A DNA stretch of 15,093 nt from an uncultured Eggerthellaceae bacterium (lineage in GTDB: Bacteria > Actinomycetota > Coriobacteriia > Coriobacteriales > Eggerthellaceae). Each line of letters opens with the position of its first letter. The stretch's first letter is position 1. Shown here one piece after another: positions 7,205 through 13,069 of this stretch. The stretch covers positions 1-15,093 of the forward strand of contig CAKTYF010000043.1 of NCBI GenBank assembly GCA_934631995.1, given 5' to 3'. A program made the translations under genes and the position numbers. A model generated the notes under the pieces. That model searched no databases and was not told the DNA's origin. It saw only the letters and a list, made by a program, of their open reading frames with translations.

Positions 7205-7978
7205 TTAGAACTTGCCATTCTCATTCTGCCAGTCGGCCGAATCAGCGATGGTCTCCATGACATCCCAGTGCTCCGCAACTTTGCCGTTTTCCACGCGCCA
7301 AAGGTCATAGTACGACGTGGGCTTGCCGCCGAAGGAGCCCTCGCTCACGCCCAGGACAAAGTTGCCCTGCGCAAGAACCTGATGGGTCCTATCGTAGATC
7401 ATCTGGATGCCGTTCGTGGCGAGCGCCTCAAGCGCTGCTCCCAGGCCGGAAAGCCCATCAGCGATTCCGGTGTTGTGCTGAAGGTAGGCATCGCCCGCAA
7501 AATACTCCGGGGTCTTCTCGGGATGCTTCCCCTGCATAACGTCTACAAGGAACGCCTTGATAAGAGCTCGGTTCTCCTCTGTCTTGTCGAGATCGGAAGC
7601 CTCAACGGGACCATCGATTTGCGTGCGACCAGAGGGGTTCGGCTCAGCAATATTGGCAAGGTTGTCCCAGTGCTCGGCGATGAGTCCCTGGCTGTTGAAG
7701 CGGAAGATGTCGAAGGCGACCTGCTCGCCGGCACCGGCAAAGTTGTAGACGTTCTGCAGGAACACCTTGTCGCCGTCCTCGAACGCGCGGATGTTTTTCA
7801 CCGTCGTCTTGACGGGCGCAGAGCCCAGGTACTCCACGGAGCCGACGAACGCGTCGCGGCCCGTGCCGTAGGCAAGGTTGTGCTGAATGTAGTCCTTGTC
7901 AAGGAGGCTTGCCGCTTGCTTGGCGTCTCCGGTGGCGAAAGTGCTGATGAGGTTGAGTGCTTTTTGGATATTGCTCAT
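7205..7978 (-). CDS. SnoaL-like protein with two tandem NTF2-like domains
   Basis: The 257-residue protein is an internal duplication. DYIQHN at 29-34 corresponds to AYLQHN at 164-169. The segment around FRFNSQGLIAEHWDNL (92-107) corresponds to LWRVENGKVAEHWDVM (226-241). These are the hallmarks of SnoaL-like cone-shaped alpha/beta barrels, which bind small hydrophobic or polyketide-like molecules and sometimes catalyse aldol chemistry. No specific substrate is predictable. The ATG has AAGGA seven bases upstream. It is divergent from the HxlR regulator gene and is probably its direct target. It ends 85 bases before the flavoprotein, so it may head the operon. Confidence 0.85.
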   Translation of the reverse strand: MSNIQKALNLISTFATGDAKQAASLLDKDYIQHNLAYGTGRDAFVGSVEYLGSAPVKTTVKNIRAFEDGDKVFLQNVYNFAGAGEQVAFDIFRFNSQGLIAEHWDNLANIAEPNPSGRTQIDGPVEASDLDKTEENRALIKAFLVDVMQGKHPEKTPEYFAGDAYLQHNTGIADGLSGLGAALEALATNGIQMIYDRTHQVLAQGNFVLGVSEGSFGGKPTSYYDLWRVENGKVAEHWDVMETIADSADWQNENGKF

Positions 7979-8064
7979 TTCTGTTCCTTTCCCTGTGGGT
8001 TTGCGGTCCTTCTCGCCGCTTGCTTGACTTTATGATAGAATCTATGGTGCAAATATGAAAGTAG

Positions 8065-8096
8065 GCACTATAAAGTGCTGTAGGTACTTAAAAGTA
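8065..8096. promoter_or_regulatory. Candidate HxlR operators in the divergent promoter region
   Basis: Two short palindromes lie in the 143-base region between the divergent genes: GCACT-ATAA-AGTGC (8065-8078) and TACTT-AA-AAGTA (8085-8096). HxlR-type regulators bind short symmetric sites, often with TAC/GTA half-sites, beside their own genes. I do not see a clean -35/-10 pair, so promoter positions stay open. Confidence 0.45.
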
Positions 8097-8121
8097 ACCA
8101 TAGATGAACAGGTGATATACA

Positions 8122-8496
8122 ATGAGCGATGATGAAATCGGCTACACCGAGTACCGCAATAACGAGCTCCCCAAGAAAAGCGACCTTCCCGCCTGCCCAG
8201 TGGAGACCTGCGTGTCCCTGATTGGCAGCAAGTGGAAGCTGCTCATAATGCGGGACCTGCTCCTAAACGGCTCGATGAGATTTAAGGCCCTCCAACGCAG
8301 CGTGGGAGACGTCTCCCAAAAGGTCCTTACCACGAACCTGCGCAGTATGGAGGACGCGGGGCTTGTCGTCAGAAGGGTCTACGCAGAGGTTCCACCCCGC
8401 GTTGAGTACTCCCTCACGGAGCTGGGCCAAAGCCTAAGGCCCATCATGGATTCCATGTGGGTTTGGGGAGAGTCGTACCAAGCTTTAGCGAAGTGA
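8122..8496 (+). CDS. HxlR-family winged-helix transcriptional regulator
   Basis: HxlR proteins are dimeric DNA-binding regulators; several (YodB, HypR, CatR, QorR) sense quinones, aldehydes or oxidants through an N-terminal Cys. This 124-residue protein has the family entry motif CPVETCVSLIGSKWK (25-39) with Cys25 at the redox-sensing position, plus an extra Cys30. A full winged helix follows: RFKALQR at 53-59, the SQKVLTTNLRSMEDAGLV recognition segment at about 65-82, and the PPRVEYSLTELG wing at 91-102. The ATG is preceded by AGGTGAT seven bases upstream. It is transcribed away from the SnoaL gene, so it probably controls itself and the redox/ADP-ribosylation operon. Confidence 0.93.
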   Translation: MSDDEIGYTEYRNNELPKKSDLPACPVETCVSLIGSKWKLLIMRDLLLNGSMRFKALQRSVGDVSQKVLTTNLRSMEDAGLVVRRVYAEVPPRVEYSLTELGQSLRPIMDSMWVWGESYQALAK

Positions 8497-8702
8497 TGCG
8501 TTCCGTTTCTTCTGATCTTCCCAGATGGTTGCCAACAAAGCCGGCGCGCCACATAGCGCTTGCCATGCGCGGCGGATTCACCCCGACAAACACGAAAAGA
8601 CTCGCGCACCGCTATGTTGGCGGGCTTGACCCGGAGCTCGCGAACGACGAAGAAAAGCATGAACTTAAGAAGGATTTCCAACGACAAAGCTGCGCGATAC
8701 GG

Positions 8703-8708
8703 TATACT
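8703..8708 (+). promoter_or_regulatory. Putative -10 box of tRNA-Gly
   Basis: TATACT sits 16 bases before the tRNA-Gly 5' end, a fitting distance for a short tRNA leader. No good -35 is visible. The rest of 8497-8723 holds no gene I can support. Confidence 0.35.
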
Positions 8709-8723
8709 GTCATTTACTCAATT

Positions 8724-8798
8724 GCGGGTATCGCCAAGTGGTAAGGCACGAGCTTCCCAAGCTCGCATTCGCGGGTTCGAGTCCCGTTACCCGCTCCA
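8724..8798 (+). tRNA. tRNA-Gly (anticodon CCC)
   Basis: The acceptor arms GCGGGTA (8724-8730) and TACCCGC (8788-8794) pair, followed by T8795 and an encoded CCA (8796-8798). The anticodon stem CGAGC/GCTCG encloses the seven-base loop TTCCCAA, so the anticodon is CCC (8756-8758), reading GGG. The T-arm GCGGGTTCGAGTCCCGT is standard. Its last 20 bases are repeated 210 bp downstream. Confidence 0.95.
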
Positions 8799-8806
8799 GA
8801 AATGAC

Positions 8807-8836
8807 ACGACCTGGGAGTAATCCCAGGTCGTTTTT
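8807..8836 (+). terminator. Terminator of tRNA-Gly
   Basis: ACGACCTGGGA (8807-8817) pairs with TCCCAGGTCGT (8822-8832) around GTAA. A T5 run follows to 8836, then more T-rich sequence. Confidence 0.93.
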
Positions 8837-8893
8837 GTTTTGCAATGAAGAAAGACACGCTGGGCGGGTAACGGGGCTCGAACCGATGAGGTG

Positions 8894-8938
8894 GAATTCC
8901 GTTAAGAAAACGTGCCGGTGGCACGTTTTTAGGAATTC
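8894..8938. repeat. Nested palindrome inside the tRNA-Gly repeat block
   Basis: The inner arms AAAACGTGCC (8907-8916) and GGCACGTTTT (8920-8929) pair around GGT. The outer arms GAATTCC (8894-8900) and GGAATTC (8932-8938) enclose them. The inner hairpin ends in T5, so it could work as a second, bidirectional terminator. A further hairpin, GTTCGC/GCGAAC, lies at 8970-8984. Confidence 0.6.
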
Positions 8939-9047
8939 GCCCGACCGAGCTTGCGAGGGAGGGGTCGGGGTTCGCGCAGCGAACGCCGGAGTCCCGTTAC
9001 CCGCTCCAAACTTCCCGGCCGTTCTGACGAACGGACGTTTTCGATTC

Positions 9048-9272
9048 ATGTTGTTGAATTTTGAGCCTCAAATTCGAAGTTGATGCAGGTTGGGGGTAGG
9101 TAGAAACGCGAAACGCTACAAGAAATGCAGTCGCCAGAAATCGTAGCCAAGCAAAACACCAGGTCAAATGATTGCGAGGAAAATAACTGCTTCAATTAAG
9201 GGCTGCGTCGAAGCTTCGACCTACTTCCAACCGACCACAACTTCGAATTTGGCACCGTTTTTTCAACAACAT
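9048..9272. repeat. 225-bp non-coding inverted-repeat element (MITE-like)
   Basis: The left arm (9048-9105) and the reverse complement of the right arm (9215-9272) match without gaps at 42 of 58 positions. Runs of 11 bases (ATGTTGTTGAA) and 14 bases (CAAATTCGAAGTTG) are perfect. The 109-base centre has no convincing ORF but holds the small palindrome GTCGAAGCTTCGAC (9209-9222), which overlaps the right arm. It could be a MITE-like element or a structured RNA. The gap 9009-9463 has no gene. Confidence 0.6.
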
Positions 9273-9350
9273 GGATGCTAAAACCTCCAAGAACCTCTCA
9301 ATTCGCCTCGGGCCTTCAGCAACATAAGCGCTAAGGCCTTCGAAAACCTC
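9264..9350. repeat. Degenerate 34-base direct repeat
   Basis: Positions 9264-9297 and 9317-9350 align without gaps at 24 of 34 bases, and all ten differences are transitions. The first copy overlaps the end of the inverted-repeat element. This is weak on its own. Confidence 0.3.
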
Positions 9351-9406
9351 CAACTTGTCCCCTTTTCCGAAATGCGCGCCGAATCCTTAAAGCCTCGCAA
9401 ACAAGC

Positions 9407-9436
9407 AAGGGCTGCAGGGATCACCCCACAGCCCTT
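9407..9436 (-). terminator. Terminator of the oxidoreductase/Fe-S operon
   Basis: AAGGGCTG pairs with CAGCCCTT, and GGG with CCC, with a two-base internal mismatch and a four-base loop. It lies 27 bases past the Fe-S gene stop on the minus strand, and T-rich sequence follows. Confidence 0.7.
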
Positions 9437-9463
9437 GGAAAATCAGTACGAAACGTGTACCTC

Positions 9464-10738
9464 TTAGAACACGCTGGCAAGCCAGGGGCCGTACTGCCCC
9501 GTCCACATGCTGTTCAGCTGACTGGACACCTTGTTCCAATCGAAGCCGTTTAGGAACAAAAGCTCCAGATAGTTCGCGTTACCAAGGGCACGCGGCGCAC
9601 TCATCAGCTGGAATGCATACGTATACGTGCAGGTGGGACACATGGTAACTACCATCTCACCGTCTTTCGCGAAGCTCAGCTTTTTATCGACCTGCTGGCC
9701 TTGGCGGTTGTAATCGTATGCGCTTACCGCGCCGCCTGCACCACAGCAGCCGTGAAACACCGTCGTTTGCTCGTCGGTCGCACCAAGCAGTTCGCGCGTT
9801 GCAGCAAGGCAGGAGCCATCGCGGTCCTGGCACGACTTCGAGAAGCACATGGCAAGCTGGCTGCAATCGCGCTTGGGCGTGAACCCCTGCTCCAAAAGAT
9901 ACTCGGAAACTGTGGTCACCTGCACGTCCATATTGTTGCGTTTCATGGTGCTTATCAGGGCATTCTTGCAACCGGGGCATGCGCACACCACAATGCGCGC
10001 TCCCGACGATGCGATCTCGCCGGCAATCTTATCGCACAGCGCCTCGGCGCGATCGTAGAACCCGGCGCTCTTCAGCGGAGATCCGCAGCAGTGGTCGATC
10101 ATGGTCGTTTTGCCGCCCACTTCCTCGAGCGTGGCAAAAACCTCACGCGTAAGCTCGGGGCCATATGCGGCAAGCGAGCATCCTGGAAAGAATGCAATCT
10201 GACAATCCGTTTGCGTCTGACCATAATCGCTTGCAAAATGCCTGGTCAAATCGGCATAGCCAATGCCCCAGATGGCACGATACGCCGTGAAGATGTCCCA
10301 CTCCTGGTCAACCAAAACGCTCGACCACGCATCACGCGGAATGAGTCCCAGATTCTGGAAATCAATGCGTGCAGCATAAATAAGCTCGGAAACGTCGTTA
10401 TGCGCAAAGCAGGTTTGCTGGCACGACGTGCAGAAGAAACAGCTGCGCACCGCCTGCACCAGATTCGGGTCGGCCGCAATGACCTGCGCCAAGCTGGGTG
10501 TCTCTGCGGCTTCGCCTTCCGCCTGCGCCTGCGCCGCCTTGCGCTGAGCCGCCAACATGCGCTTGGCAATCTGCCCTAGGTTCAAGCCCGCGCACGAAAG
10601 GGACGCACACGTCTCGCGGCAATGTCCGCACTCGGTGCACTGGCCCATGAACTTCCAATACGTTGCCGCATTCGTTAGCTGCGGGGCCTGCTCGGCCGTT
10701 TGCTCAGCCGTCTGAATGTTTTCAATTTGATCGCTCAT
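9464..10738 (-). CDS. Fe-S oxidoreductase with two 4Fe-4S clusters and two CCG domains (HdrD/GlpC-like)
   Basis: This 424-residue protein resembles the HdrD/HdrB and GlpC families, which carry electrons to disulfides or quinones. Two ferredoxin-type motifs are at Cys34/37/40/44 and Cys100/103/106/110. Two cysteine-rich CCG domains follow: Cys187 with CCG at 217-219 and Cys254/257, then Cys298/303 with CCG at 331-333 and Cys367/370. An Ala/Gln/Glu-rich linker (about 63-80) separates the two clusters. There are no membrane segments. The ATG is 12 bases after the FAD gene's stop, with an AGGGGG ribosome site, so the two proteins probably form one complex. HdrD-like and GlpC-like roles cannot be separated here; no GlpA/GlpB or other Hdr subunit is beside it. 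Confidence 0.87.
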   Translation of the reverse strand: MSDQIENIQTAEQTAEQAPQLTNAATYWKFMGQCTECGHCRETCASLSCAGLNLGQIAKRMLAAQRKAAQAQAEGEAAETPSLAQVIAADPNLVQAVRSCFFCTSCQQTCFAHNDVSELIYAARIDFQNLGLIPRDAWSSVLVDQEWDIFTAYRAIWGIGYADLTRHFASDYGQTQTDCQIAFFPGCSLAAYGPELTREVFATLEEVGGKTTMIDHCCGSPLKSAGFYDRAEALCDKIAGEIASSGARIVVCACPGCKNALISTMKRNNMDVQVTTVSEYLLEQGFTPKRDCSQLAMCFSKSCQDRDGSCLAATRELLGATDEQTTVFHGCCGAGGAVSAYDYNRQGQQVDKKLSFAKDGEMVVTMCPTCTYTYAFQLMSAPRALGNANYLELLFLNGFDWNKVSSQLNSMWTGQYGPWLASVF

Positions 10739-10750
10739 TATTCCAGCCCC

Positions 10751-12055
10751 CTATGCATTCATCTGGCGATACAGCATGGCGGCCTCGTCGTATGCAAGGC
10801 TTGTTGCCGGATCGGCGTTGTCGGAAAAAACGTTGTAACCCACCAAGCGCGCATTCTTCGCATTAGCAGGTTCATCTGCGGAAACGCTACCGTTCGCCAC
10901 TTCGCGCACTGTTGCAATCACGCAGCCGTTGCGACGCTCGACATCCATCCAGCGGCGCTCAGAAAGCTCCATGGAGCCACCGGAAAGAACCACCGCGCCG
11001 CCCACCGCAATGGAGTTGCTGGGGACGAAGCCGTCGTAGCACGCCTCGTTAACCGGCTGCTTGCCTTGAAGCGCTGCCGCCATGGCGCGACCGGCACAAG
11101 CGCCCTGCACGCACGCCTCTTTCCACAAGCCCGCAACAACGCGCTGGCCCGTAGCCTTATTCAACACGCGCGCAACATCGCCTGCGGCGTATACGTCGGG
11201 AAGCTGTGTGCGCATGAACTCGTCCACAGGAAGGCCCGCGGCAAGCGTATTGGCGCTCGAACAATTACAAACCGCCTGTTCAAACGCGTCTGCAGGAACA
11301 AAATCAAGATTAGGCACAATACCGTGCGCAAACAGCACATGGCTGTAGTCAGCCATATCTCCATTGGAGAACGTTACGCGAACTTGACCGTTTTCCGCCG
11401 GATGCGCCTCTTCGATAACTTGCGAAAGACGCAGGTCAACTCCCTTTTCTGCGAGGCAAGCTTCAAGCTCTGCGGCAATCTCATCGCACGCGGTGCGACG
11501 CATAATGTGCTCGCCGCGACCCAAAAGCGTCACGTCAACGCCGCGCTCCAGACATGCATCAACAGCCTTCAAGCCAACCATAGACGTTCCGCTTACCAAC
11601 ACACGCGCATCGTTTCCGCTGGTCAACGCATCGCGAAGCGCCTCAGCGTTGTCAAGCGTGCGCAAAACCAACGGCTGCACCGCGTCAAAGCCATCGAAGG
11701 CATCCTGCGCCATTGCCGGCGCCACCGGATGAGCTCCCGACGCAATCAAGCATGCATCGTAAGCATACCCGTTACCACCCGCCACAACCGTGTGGGCATC
11801 CGCATTAATGCTGGTCACCGGCGCATTCGAAACAACACAGACGTCCAGCCGGTCCAAATCGCACGCATCCCACGGGAACACGCCTTCGCGTTCGCACGTG
11901 CCCGCAGCATAAGCCGAGGTCATCATGGGGCTATACGGAAGCGTCTCCGTATTGGAAAACACTTGGATCCTCCCCCGAAAACCCGACGTTCGCAACGCGA
12001 TTATCGCATTCACGGCCGCCGTGCCGTACCCGATAATCGCAACCGTTTTATCCAT
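10751..12055 (-). CDS. FAD/NAD(P)-dependent oxidoreductase (pyridine nucleotide-disulfide type)
   Basis: The 434-residue flavoprotein has an N-terminal FAD dinucleotide fold with GYGTAA (9-14). The central LIASGAHP segment (103-110) is followed by an NAD(P)-binding fold with SGTSMVGLKA (155-164), and then the second FAD motif DVYAAGDVA (287-295). It lacks an obvious redox-active CxxC, so it is closer to NADH oxidase, rubredoxin reductase or nitrite-reductase-like enzymes than to thioredoxin reductase. The ATG has GAGGAG seven bases upstream. Directly followed by the CCG-domain iron-sulfur gene, it would pass electrons from NAD(P)H to those clusters, or the reverse. The physiological acceptor is unknown. 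A long antisense ORF across it is a composition artefact. Confidence 0.87.
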   Translation of the reverse strand: MDKTVAIIGYGTAAVNAIIALRTSGFRGRIQVFSNTETLPYSPMMTSAYAAGTCEREGVFPWDACDLDRLDVCVVSNAPVTSINADAHTVVAGGNGYAYDACLIASGAHPVAPAMAQDAFDGFDAVQPLVLRTLDNAEALRDALTSGNDARVLVSGTSMVGLKAVDACLERGVDVTLLGRGEHIMRRTACDEIAAELEACLAEKGVDLRLSQVIEEAHPAENGQVRVTFSNGDMADYSHVLFAHGIVPNLDFVPADAFEQAVCNCSSANTLAAGLPVDEFMRTQLPDVYAAGDVARVLNKATGQRVVAGLWKEACVQGACAGRAMAAALQGKQPVNEACYDGFVPSNSIAVGGAVVLSGGSMELSERRWMDVERRNGCVIATVREVANGSVSADEPANAKNARLVGYNVFSDNADPATSLAYDEAAMLYRQMNA

Positions 12056-12101
12056 GCAAGGCTCCTCTCCCCCGCCCCCCGCGGGTGCATACCTTTCGCT
12101 T

Positions 12102-12124
12102 GCCGGGCGCTCGCTTCGCCCGGC
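12102..12124 (-). promoter_or_regulatory. GC-rich hairpin in the leader of the FAD gene
   Basis: GCCGGGCG pairs perfectly with CGCCCGGC around a seven-base loop, about 46 bases before the start codon. No U-run follows, so it is not an intrinsic terminator. It may affect mRNA stability. Confidence 0.4.
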
Positions 12125-12149
12125 ATTCGTCGATTATTCTATTCGGGCA

Positions 12150-12155
12150 ATTATA
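12150..12155 (-). promoter_or_regulatory. Putative -10 box (TATAAT) of the FAD/Fe-S operon
   Basis: On the minus strand a perfect TATAAT sits about 95 bases before the FAD gene. The -35 region is weak. The leader would contain the hairpin at 12102-12124. Confidence 0.45.
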
Positions 12156-12467
12156 CAGGAGAAACAGGCACCGCTCGACCACTCAAACGGAATACGCACC
12201 TCCACGATTTTGCGCGGCACATCAAGGGAGTGTTGCGGACGAACGCGGGGGAAAGATATCGAAGAGGAAGACGTTGCTTCAGGGACGAGGCAGGAGAAGG
12301 CCCTGGAGGAAGCAGACCCAGAAGGCGCAAGGCAAGAAAGAAAGCGCACAAGGGCCCGAACAGAGGAAAGCCCAAAGAGGGCGCGAGCCTCGACTCATAA
12401 AACAAGGGAAGACTCAGGATGAAAGCCAGACCGCAAAGCAAAGAGTCGCAAAAGACCCCCATAACAT

Positions 12468-12514
12468 GAGCAGGTCGCCAATGGATGGGGGGGGTAACCA
12501 TTGACGACCTGCTC
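12468..12514. repeat. Strong hairpin with a G8/C8 loop and possible pseudoknot
   Basis: Positions 12468-12484 pair with 12498-12514 at 16 of 17 positions. The 13-base loop contains G8 (12487-12494). A C5 tract (12456-12460) lies seven bases outside the left arm and is complementary to the loop, so RNA from either strand could form an H-type pseudoknot. Confidence 0.65.
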
Positions 12515-12534
12515 TGTGTTTCAGACCGATACTT

Positions 12535-12562
12535 ATATTAGACCTTATCCACTAATTGTCAA
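12535..12562 (-). promoter_or_regulatory. Putative leftward promoter before the G8-loop hairpin
   Basis: On the minus strand a perfect TTGACA (12557-12562) and TAATAT (12535-12540) are separated by 16 bases; TATAAG, two bases on, is an alternative -10. Its transcript would begin just before the hairpin and run towards the FAD gene about 470 bases away. Confidence 0.45.
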
Positions 12563-12565
12563 CAT

Positions 12566-12775
12566 CTAACTTACAATTTTTTTGAAATCTTCGAATTTCG
12601 CCCTTTCCCAGCGCACACCTTCGCCTTCTCCTTCCCTTCCCTTCTGCGCGCCGCTTGCAAGGGTGGAGGTGGACATGCGGTTGAGCCTGCATCATTCCTC
12701 CACGGTCTCGCCGTCCGATGCGAGCCATTGCTCCATCTGCTCCCGCCGCATGGCCCTGCGCTCCTTCGCGACCAT
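12566..12775 (-). pseudogene. IS66 TnpA-like accessory protein remnant with in-frame TGA
   Basis: An ATG preceded by GGGAGGA (six bases upstream) opens a 27-codon frame, MVAKERRAMRREQMEQWLAS and onward. The start resembles the N-terminus of IS66 TnpA proteins. The frame stops at TGA (12692-12694), exactly where homologues commonly have Trp followed by Cys. Reading through gives CRLNRMSTSTL, which matches the helix-turn-helix region of that family, before the sequence becomes unrelated and ends at 12566. TGG to TGA would be a simple nonsense mutation. Family assignment is from memory of the motif, not an alignment. Confidence 0.45.
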
Positions 12776-12857
12776 AGAAAATCCTCCCATCTTGTCGATG
12801 AGAGGATTGTGATCCAAGGCGATTGCGCTGTTAAAACGCCCTATCTTTGACGCTTAC
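12566..12857 (-). mobile_element. Truncated left end of an IS66-family element
   Basis: On the minus strand the segment begins with GTAAGCG (outer edge 12857), the typical start of IS66-family terminal repeats. About 80 bases inside it comes a tnpA-like gene start with a good ribosome site, the usual IS66 layout. No tnpB or tnpC and no matching right-end repeat is visible, so only a fragment remains. The left limit is approximate. Confidence 0.5.
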
Positions 12858-12965
12858 GGAGATGACCGAGCCCAAAGCCGGCCTCTCGAGAAACAAAAGA
12901 GAAGAAGCCGACTCTGCCGGCATCTAAGGCATCTGCTGTTGAATCATAAAGGCGAGATTGCAATT

Positions 12966-12988
12966 GGGGCCTTCAGAACGAAGACCCC
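12966..12988. repeat. Hairpin downstream of the radical SAM gene
   Basis: In minus-strand RNA, GGGGUCUUC pairs with GAAGGCCCC over nine bases (one G-U) around a five-base loop. It lies about 80 bases past the maturase stop. No T-run follows, so termination there is uncertain. The rest of 12858-13069 shows nothing clear. Confidence 0.4.
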
Positions 12989-13069
12989 ATGATGCTTGAG
13001 AACCGCCCTAAACCCGCTGTCACAGTCGGTTAGAGCGATACGAACGCAAGTCGTCGAAGCGAAAACAGA

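Larger units (their letters stand above)
8779..9008 (+). repeat. Duplicated 3' end of tRNA-Gly with an inverted copy between
   Basis: The last 20 bases of the tRNA (8779-8798) recur exactly at 8989-9008. Between them, 8864-8884 is the reverse complement of tRNA positions 8774-8794 with one mismatch in 21. A duplicated tRNA 3' end is the footprint left by integrases that use the tRNA as attachment site. No integrase gene fits in the 210-base interval, so this would be a scar or a very small non-autonomous insert. Confidence 0.7.
12156..12565. other. Gene-free region upstream of the FAD operon
   Basis: Open frames here have low-complexity translations (Pro/Leu/Ser-rich or Lys/Arg/Glu-rich) and no ribosome sites. 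I support no protein gene. The plus strand from about 12240 to 12460 is strikingly purine-rich. The region holds the hairpin at 12468-12514 and a leftward promoter-like pair at its right edge. Confidence 0.5.

Noticed and set aside
8457..8744. 95-codon plus-strand ORF after the HxlR gene
   Set aside because: It overlaps the HxlR gene end and runs into tRNA-Gly; no ribosome site and no recognisable domain.
8714..9049. Minus-strand ORF containing GAGNGTRTRE across tRNA-Gly and its copies
   Set aside because: This peptide motif arises from translating the antisense of tRNA 3' ends. There is no ribosome site and the region is explained by RNA genes and repeats.
10700..12400. 566-codon plus-strand ORF
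   Set aside because: It is antisense to the FAD oxidoreductase gene, has a basic His/Arg-rich translation and no family resemblance. High GC in the third codon positions of the real gene keeps the opposite strand open.
12240..12460. Purine-rich stretch with AGAGGAAAG, considered as RNase P or tmRNA
   Set aside because: The conserved cores of RNase P RNA (paired P4 elements) and of tmRNA (tRNA-like ends) are not found, so the short match is coincidental.
12151..12501. 116-codon minus-strand ORF upstream of the FAD gene
   Set aside because: Its ATG is inside the G8-loop hairpin, it has no ribosome site, and the translation is Pro/Leu/Ser-rich without family features.
12468..12514. Start of a CRISPR-like repeat
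   Set aside because: The palindromic unit occurs only once; there is no second copy at regular spacing and no cas gene.
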